64,000 nt of DNA from NCBI RefSeq assembly GCF_010015585.1, contig NW_022985067.1, positions 2,138,920 through 2,202,919 of the forward strand, written 5' to 3'. The translations under genes were made by a program, and so were the position numbers. The notes below the pieces were generated by a model that was not told the DNA's origin, did not search any database, and was given only the letters and a program-made list of their open reading frames with translations. This document shows, in pieces, positions 59,706-64,000 of this stretch (its first letter is position 1; every line of letters starts with the position of its first letter). Source of the DNA: Eremomyces bilateralis CBS 781.70. Taxonomy: Eukaryota; Ascomycota; Dothideomycetes; Eremomycetales; Eremomycetaceae.

Positions 59706-62239
59706 CGCCTGAGACGATGTTGTTGAACTATACGACTGCTGTCGCTTTTGACGCGTGTTGTTCTTGCGGCGAAGTTGCAGAGTTAATATAGTCGAGGTGT
59801 CCCCTTGCCAGCGAAGCGCGGAATATGTGCCGAGCTCGTCGTCCCGGCAAATTAATCCACTGGCCAGATAGAGATGGTACTCTCGGATGGCGAGATAAAT
59901 AGGCAACCCTCATGGGAATCTTGCACCAAATTTCGAGCGAGGAATAGGTTCGCGATGAGTCCGAGGATGAACCCAAATGAAATGCGGGATGTGGAAACGG
60001 GATGTCGAGGTGAGGGTCCGAATTAGCGCTGTGCTCCCTCAAAGCAAGTTACACCTGGCACTATTCCCGGCCAAATGAAGCAAATCGAACAATAGGAATA
60101 TTAAATCGCAAAATATGTTGAAGATTTCCTCAATTGCAAGTTGGAGAATATTTCCCAAGGACGTAAAGATCGAATGACGTCCACGCGGGACAGACGCGGG
60201 AACGCGATCCTTTGACTGCTGGAACCGGGGGGAGGCCGACTCGATGATCGGCCTCTAAGCCTCAACGTTACCCGGTTCTTTGAGACCGATTGACTATGAT
60301 AGGCTGGTGAGAGTGCATTCATACCACAGTGGCGCGCTCTGGAGGAAATTTGGGTCGCTAAGAACGGAGTTCTCGTTATGAAGTGTGGTGATTCTGCCGG
60401 GGCATGGGAACCAGGTGTATGGAAGTGCCTGACTGAGCGAGCGATGTCAAGGTACGAGGCTGGAACTCAGATGTCGGCATGTAAGGCGGAATTAGGTGAC
60501 AAAAAGTCCATGAGAATAAGGGCACAGGCCTCTTGAAATCATACGTTCGAATAATTGCTGTGGAGCTTAGTTCGAGGTCTATCCTTCGATGCTGTGAAGA
60601 TGAGACGTCGAGATGCGAGGCAGATCTCAAATACAGGCCAAATTGCTGTGACTGGAGGCTGTGCTAATCGCCCAGGCAGGCATCAAGCTGCATCATTCCG
60701 ACCATTGAGAGCAACCTGTGGCGGAGCATCACCCATGTTCATCATTTCCGTGGTGCCTTGGTCTGGGGAATATGCTTCTCTTTAGTCAGTGGTATCAAAA
60801 CTTCAGAGCATCGGCCTTTCTTGGTTTTCCCTGTGATCTCAGTGGTGCTATTGTGAATAACCTTGGCCGGACCATGACGCCGGTGTAAATCCCGTTAGCT
60901 TTCCCTAGCTAATCAGTAGCGTCCCACGCCGTGTGGAATATTCGTCGGGTATCCCTCCATGATTCGGCTGTAAGGACTTGAAGCTGTTCCATAGCCAATG
61001 ATGTGAACAGAACGCCGAAATGCCAGGAACCGCATGTCCTGCAGGTCCAATTTCGCCGTCTTAAAAGCAGCGCGAATAGACTCCTGCATTCTCCACGGAC
61101 CACGGCAGCTTTCAATTCTCTTCACCTTGGATGTGCCTTACCGAGGACCCTAGCATGTTGATATTCCGGCTCTGGATGGACCTTGGGTTAGCTCTCGCGA
61201 GACGGTAGTACTCGAATCAGTTTCTCGTCAACACTGCATTTCATTTGGATATGCCCAAGATAAGCAGGGACCCAACAAGGCGGACTTGAACGGCTTGAAA
61301 CCAAAACCTACTTTCAATGCCCATCGCGGGATTCTCTCTTGCTTGGTTGCCAGTTCATATTCGGCTCAGCGTTTGATGCTGCGCCTCTTCAGTATGGGTG
61401 TGTTTCCTTCCTCAAAAGGAAAGGTATCTCATACGGAGTACATCAATGGCGATGCTGTGATAGTTTGTCCGTCCATGCTTCGGCGATTCCGAACTATTGT
61501 TCATCTTGCATTGAGCGGTTATTTCCAGATACGATAAGTTAACGGACTATCAGTCCGACATTCGAACCATGAGTTTTCGTCCTGCAACATGATCAGCTCT
61601 GGGAGACTACAGTGGGGCCCAACGGCTACGCCTCAGTCCAATCCTTGTCTGGCCATCGCAGGGCACGATGATTGATGAATGATACGACCTCTCAGAATAC
61701 GATTCCAGCTGTTTGAATGCCCTAACTGATGCTTTCAGACCAAGGCAATATGTATAGACCATGAATAAAGTGGAAGGACGGCTTGTGAAGAACTCGAGTA
61801 TTATTATGACTGCAGATTCCATGCACATCTATAGCTATTAATAGATGCTCGAAGAGCCGCAAAATCTGGTCCACGATATTTGAGCTACCCATGTCGCACC
61901 TTTGATTTCACGTGGTACTTCTACCAGTCTTCCGCGACCTTACCAACTGCTCCTAATTATCGAGTATTAATTGTACTAGGGATCCGATTATCCTTTCTAC
62001 GATCTTGTCACACACAGCCACCGTGAGAATAGGCACAGAAACGAATCAATTTGTGCTATGAGAAAGCTAGAACTTTGGAACTCAATCCCATGTTTTTGGA
62101 ATAGAATCGGCATCAGCGCCGTACACCCTGTCAAGAGTGCCCCCACCGATCTACCCTTCCTTTGGACTGTTTCTGAGAATGCAGACCACGACCAGCCATC
62201 CTCTCGATTGGCGACTTCGATGCCGCTATTCAACGTCTC
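59706..62239. other. gene-poor stretch, start of second decayed island
   Basis: 2.5 kb with no recognised gene. The first few hundred bases should be the promoter and leader of the 1270-aa gene. Later open frames lack motifs and are broken by dense stops. Confidence 0.5.
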
Positions 62240-63480
62240 AGAATCCTGATGGCGGCTTCCCGATCCAAAATCATCTTTTGCAATGCCTTCCGACGTTCTC
62301 GCGTGTATGATGACTCCCCAGCAATCGTATCCAACGCATCCGAGTCTAGGTTAATCACCCACTCCTAGCTGAACACGTCGAGAGGGGTTTTAGGGCCTGT
62401 AAGCAAATGGTGATCCACAGCTTGGGAATAGACAATTAGACATTGTCGACAAATCGCTTTCGCGCAACCTTGTAGTAGGTGGAGAGAATATCGTGAAGCT
62501 CTTCTTTAGTGTGCTCCAAGTTGCTCTTGGTGGTGGTAGCCTCGATCTCTTTGATGCGGTCGAAGGAGTCTTTCAGAGGAGCCCAAACCCCCTCTATGGT
62601 GAGATATAGGTCCAAAGCCTTAGATGTACTACGTAGGGGTTGCGCCATCTGACCACTACGGGCCTTTTGGAGGTTCTCGTTTAAGTCGTGGTTTACCATG
62701 TAAGGGGTCTTCCCCGTTCGATAGAGACCAGGAACATGGCGTGGTCCATCGCAGTCCTGTACCGGTCAAGAACCAACTCCAGAATGTGTGATTAGAGCTC
62801 AGATCGGACAAGCTCGTTAACTACTACAAAGCTAATTTAATGATGTTACCATGAAGCGATGGACAACCACTATGAAGCGACTCATGTAGTTCTGTGTCAT
62901 TTCGGGCCATTTGCTGGACTGCTGCTTGAATGCAATGGAAAGGATAGTAGTGTTCAAACTTCCTAGCTCTATACTACCTGACTGAATATACAGTATCTTC
63001 ACTCATTCCATGATGCTCTCTCAGGGGTCCTCAAGATCACTGCTCTTCGAAATGATGTTGTCCAGGTCACGGAAGGCATCGAAGTCAATATCGAATGACA
63101 TATTTCAGATAGGTATGTCTTGGGCTGAAGGTAGGGTTTCAGAGCCCTGTGTGGGCTTTTCGGAACCCTTTTCGGTAGCCTTCTCAGCGGGTGTTTGATC
63201 GGGCGTTTCAGTTTCATTTTTGTCATTTTGAACATCGTTTGTACTGCCGGATTTTGCGCGTTCGCGAGTATCGAACCGACATAGGTGTGCCTTTTGATGA
63301 AATTGATGGCTGAAATTATTGGCGAGATTTACAGCATGAGTGACCAATCTGAGTTCGTGGTTCGCTCCCAAAATGCTGTCAGAATAACGAGCTGTTAGAG
63401 CTGCTTGCACTTTTAGGGGAATCAGCTTTAAAGCATGGGATGTTTATTGAAGACAAGTTGACTTACTTGGGAAGCGGTAC
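62240..63480 (-). pseudogene. dynamin-like GTPase relic (stalk and GED region)
   Basis: On the minus strand, pieces of a fungal dynamin-related protein appear in order. First is a stalk segment (LTARYSDSILGANHELRLVTHAVNLANNF). Then comes a low-complexity Thr/Glu part, a DFDAFRDLDNIIS-like piece, and remnants of the middle domain. NHDLNENLQKARSGQM and EHTKEELHDILSTYYKVARK follow with RFVDNV, then after a frameshift QAVDHHLLTGPKTPLDVFS, and the GED-like end INLDSDALDTIAG with KMILDREAAIRILRR. At least four stops or frameshifts break it (for example after SAQDIPI, after DLEDP, after FVDNV and inside VFS-stop-EW). No GTPase (P-loop) domain is seen. It is a decayed gene copy, next to an hAT transposon end. 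Confidence 0.78.
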
Positions 63481-63667
63481 GCATTGCCTGACGTTCATTT
63501 TCCGTAGTTTGTCAGTCTTCTGTAAGAGACTTGCACTTTGTCAAGTGCCCTTCATTAACCATCATGAGGGCAGATAGTGTGAGGGAAGCAGGTGGGAATT
63601 GAAGAATCATGATGAATATCAAGAAGAAGTTAAACAACAAAACAAAGAGCTTGGGAAATGTAGGGAG
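63481..63667. other. spacer between dynamin relic and hAT end
   Basis: 187 bp, AT-rich, nothing recognised. Confidence 0.5.
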
Positions 63668-63808
63668 TAGGGCTGGACACGAATATTCGATTACGAATAT
63701 TCGTACGAATATTCGTAGTCGAATACGAATAAAATTTAGAATTTCCGCTTACTAATATTCGTACGAATAATATTCGCATTATTCGTAATTATTCGTAATT
63801 ATTCGTAA
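63668..63808. repeat. AT-rich subterminal palindromic repeats of the hAT end
   Basis: Overlapping short units (CGAATATTCG, TTCGTACGAATATTCGT, and ATTCGTAATT three times in tandem) fill the stretch between the element tip and the transposase stop. Such clusters are usual transposase-binding sites in hAT ends. Confidence 0.85.
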
Positions 63809-63818
63809 ATCTCTGAAG

Positions 63819-64000
63819 CTATTTCCATGTATCTCGCAGCATCATAAGACGCCTCATAGTCTCTGCACTCATTGAGCTCCTCCGCACTCCTAAGAGATCT
63901 CTTCCCCCACTGAACAGTCTTTCGACTGATACCCCAGATGCTGGTATAGCCAAATAATCTCTGGCAGCTGCAGCCATACGTGGGTACTCATGGTAATGAG
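63819..64000 (-). CDS. hAT transposase C-terminal dimerisation region, partial
   Basis: About 60 codons, open from the window edge to a TAG at 63821..63819. The sequence YPRMAAAARDYLAIPASGVS, then VERLFSGGRDLLGVRRSSMS and ETMRRLMMLR, is the hallmark hAT C-terminal (Dimer_Tnp_hAT) motif, including A.DYL.IPASG...ER.FS. No stop interrupts it, so this copy may be young. The catalytic part lies outside the window. Confidence 0.9.
   Translation of the reverse strand, partial: HYHEYPRMAAAARDYLAIPASGVSVERLFSGGRDLLGVRRSSMSAETMRRLMMLRDTWK

Larger units (their letters stand above)
63668..64000 (-). mobile_element. 3' end of an hAT-superfamily transposon, continues past window
   Basis: The terminus begins TAGGGCTGGACACGAATATT at 63668, the style of fungal hAT ends. 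About 130 bp of AT-rich subterminal sequence follows (to about 63,808), packed with TTCGTA, ATTCGTAATT and palindromic ACGAATATTCGT units. The transposase C-terminus then reads in from the right edge. The other end and the target duplication lie outside, or cannot be paired here. Confidence 0.85.

Noticed and set aside
59706-59906. N-terminal extension of the 1270-aa zinc-finger protein
   Set aside because: The frame is open but contains no ATG, so the start at 59705 is preferred.

Overview
This is nuclear DNA from a filamentous ascomycete (Pezizomycotina). The genes carry many short introns of 46-114 bp with GT..AG ends and CTAAC/CTGAC-like branch sites. Gene content is typical of moulds: a BIR-domain Bir1, an asco-laccase, fungal C2H2 regulators, Rsc4 and Cft1. 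The class (Dothideomycetes or Eurotiomycetes would both fit) cannot be fixed from sequence alone. All products were assigned by reading motifs, with no database search.

Layout. Positions 1-3606: TAM41 (cut by the window edge) and BIR1 share a divergent promoter. BIR1 contains a 12-bp minisatellite that runs into a 541-base assembly gap. Positions 3.6-9.2 kb are sparse, with one multi-pass membrane protein gene. Positions 9.2-11.6 kb hold a ten-exon laccase. Positions 11.6-22.4 kb form a repeat island: a long stretch with no recognisable gene, a decayed Helitron Rep/helicase, and a pogo/Fot1-type DNA transposon with perfect 50-bp inverted repeats, TA target duplication and an intact DD35D transposase. 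Positions 22.4-48.5 kb are a gene-rich housekeeping block: a secreted S33/TAP-like peptidase, a reticulon, CFT1, an LMBD1-type transporter, a 100-aa one-helix protein, a CaM-kinase-like kinase, RSC4, an unknown 240-aa protein, ATP3 and TOP1. Positions 49.7-51.1 kb hold a broken MFS transporter. Positions 51.7-59.7 kb hold two same-strand C2H2 zinc-finger genes with a similar finger block. Positions 59.7-64.0 kb are a second decayed island, with a dynamin-like relic and the end of an hAT transposon that continues past the window.

The housekeeping genes act in separate processes: mitochondrial cardiolipin synthesis and ATP synthase (TAM41, ATP3), ER shape (reticulon), mRNA 3'-end formation (CFT1), chromatin and DNA topology (RSC4, TOP1) and chromosome segregation (BIR1). 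Several are paired head to head (TAM41/BIR1, CFT1/LMBD1, ATP3/TOP1) over 400-620 bp promoters that each contain CACGTG.

I did not find a convincing new multi-gene system. The most useful observations are gene-structure ones (GC-AG introns, stop-free introns of length 3n, a hidden reticulon first exon next to an 8-bp repeat), the apparently young pogo insertion beside a dead Helitron, and the dynamin relic beside an hAT end.
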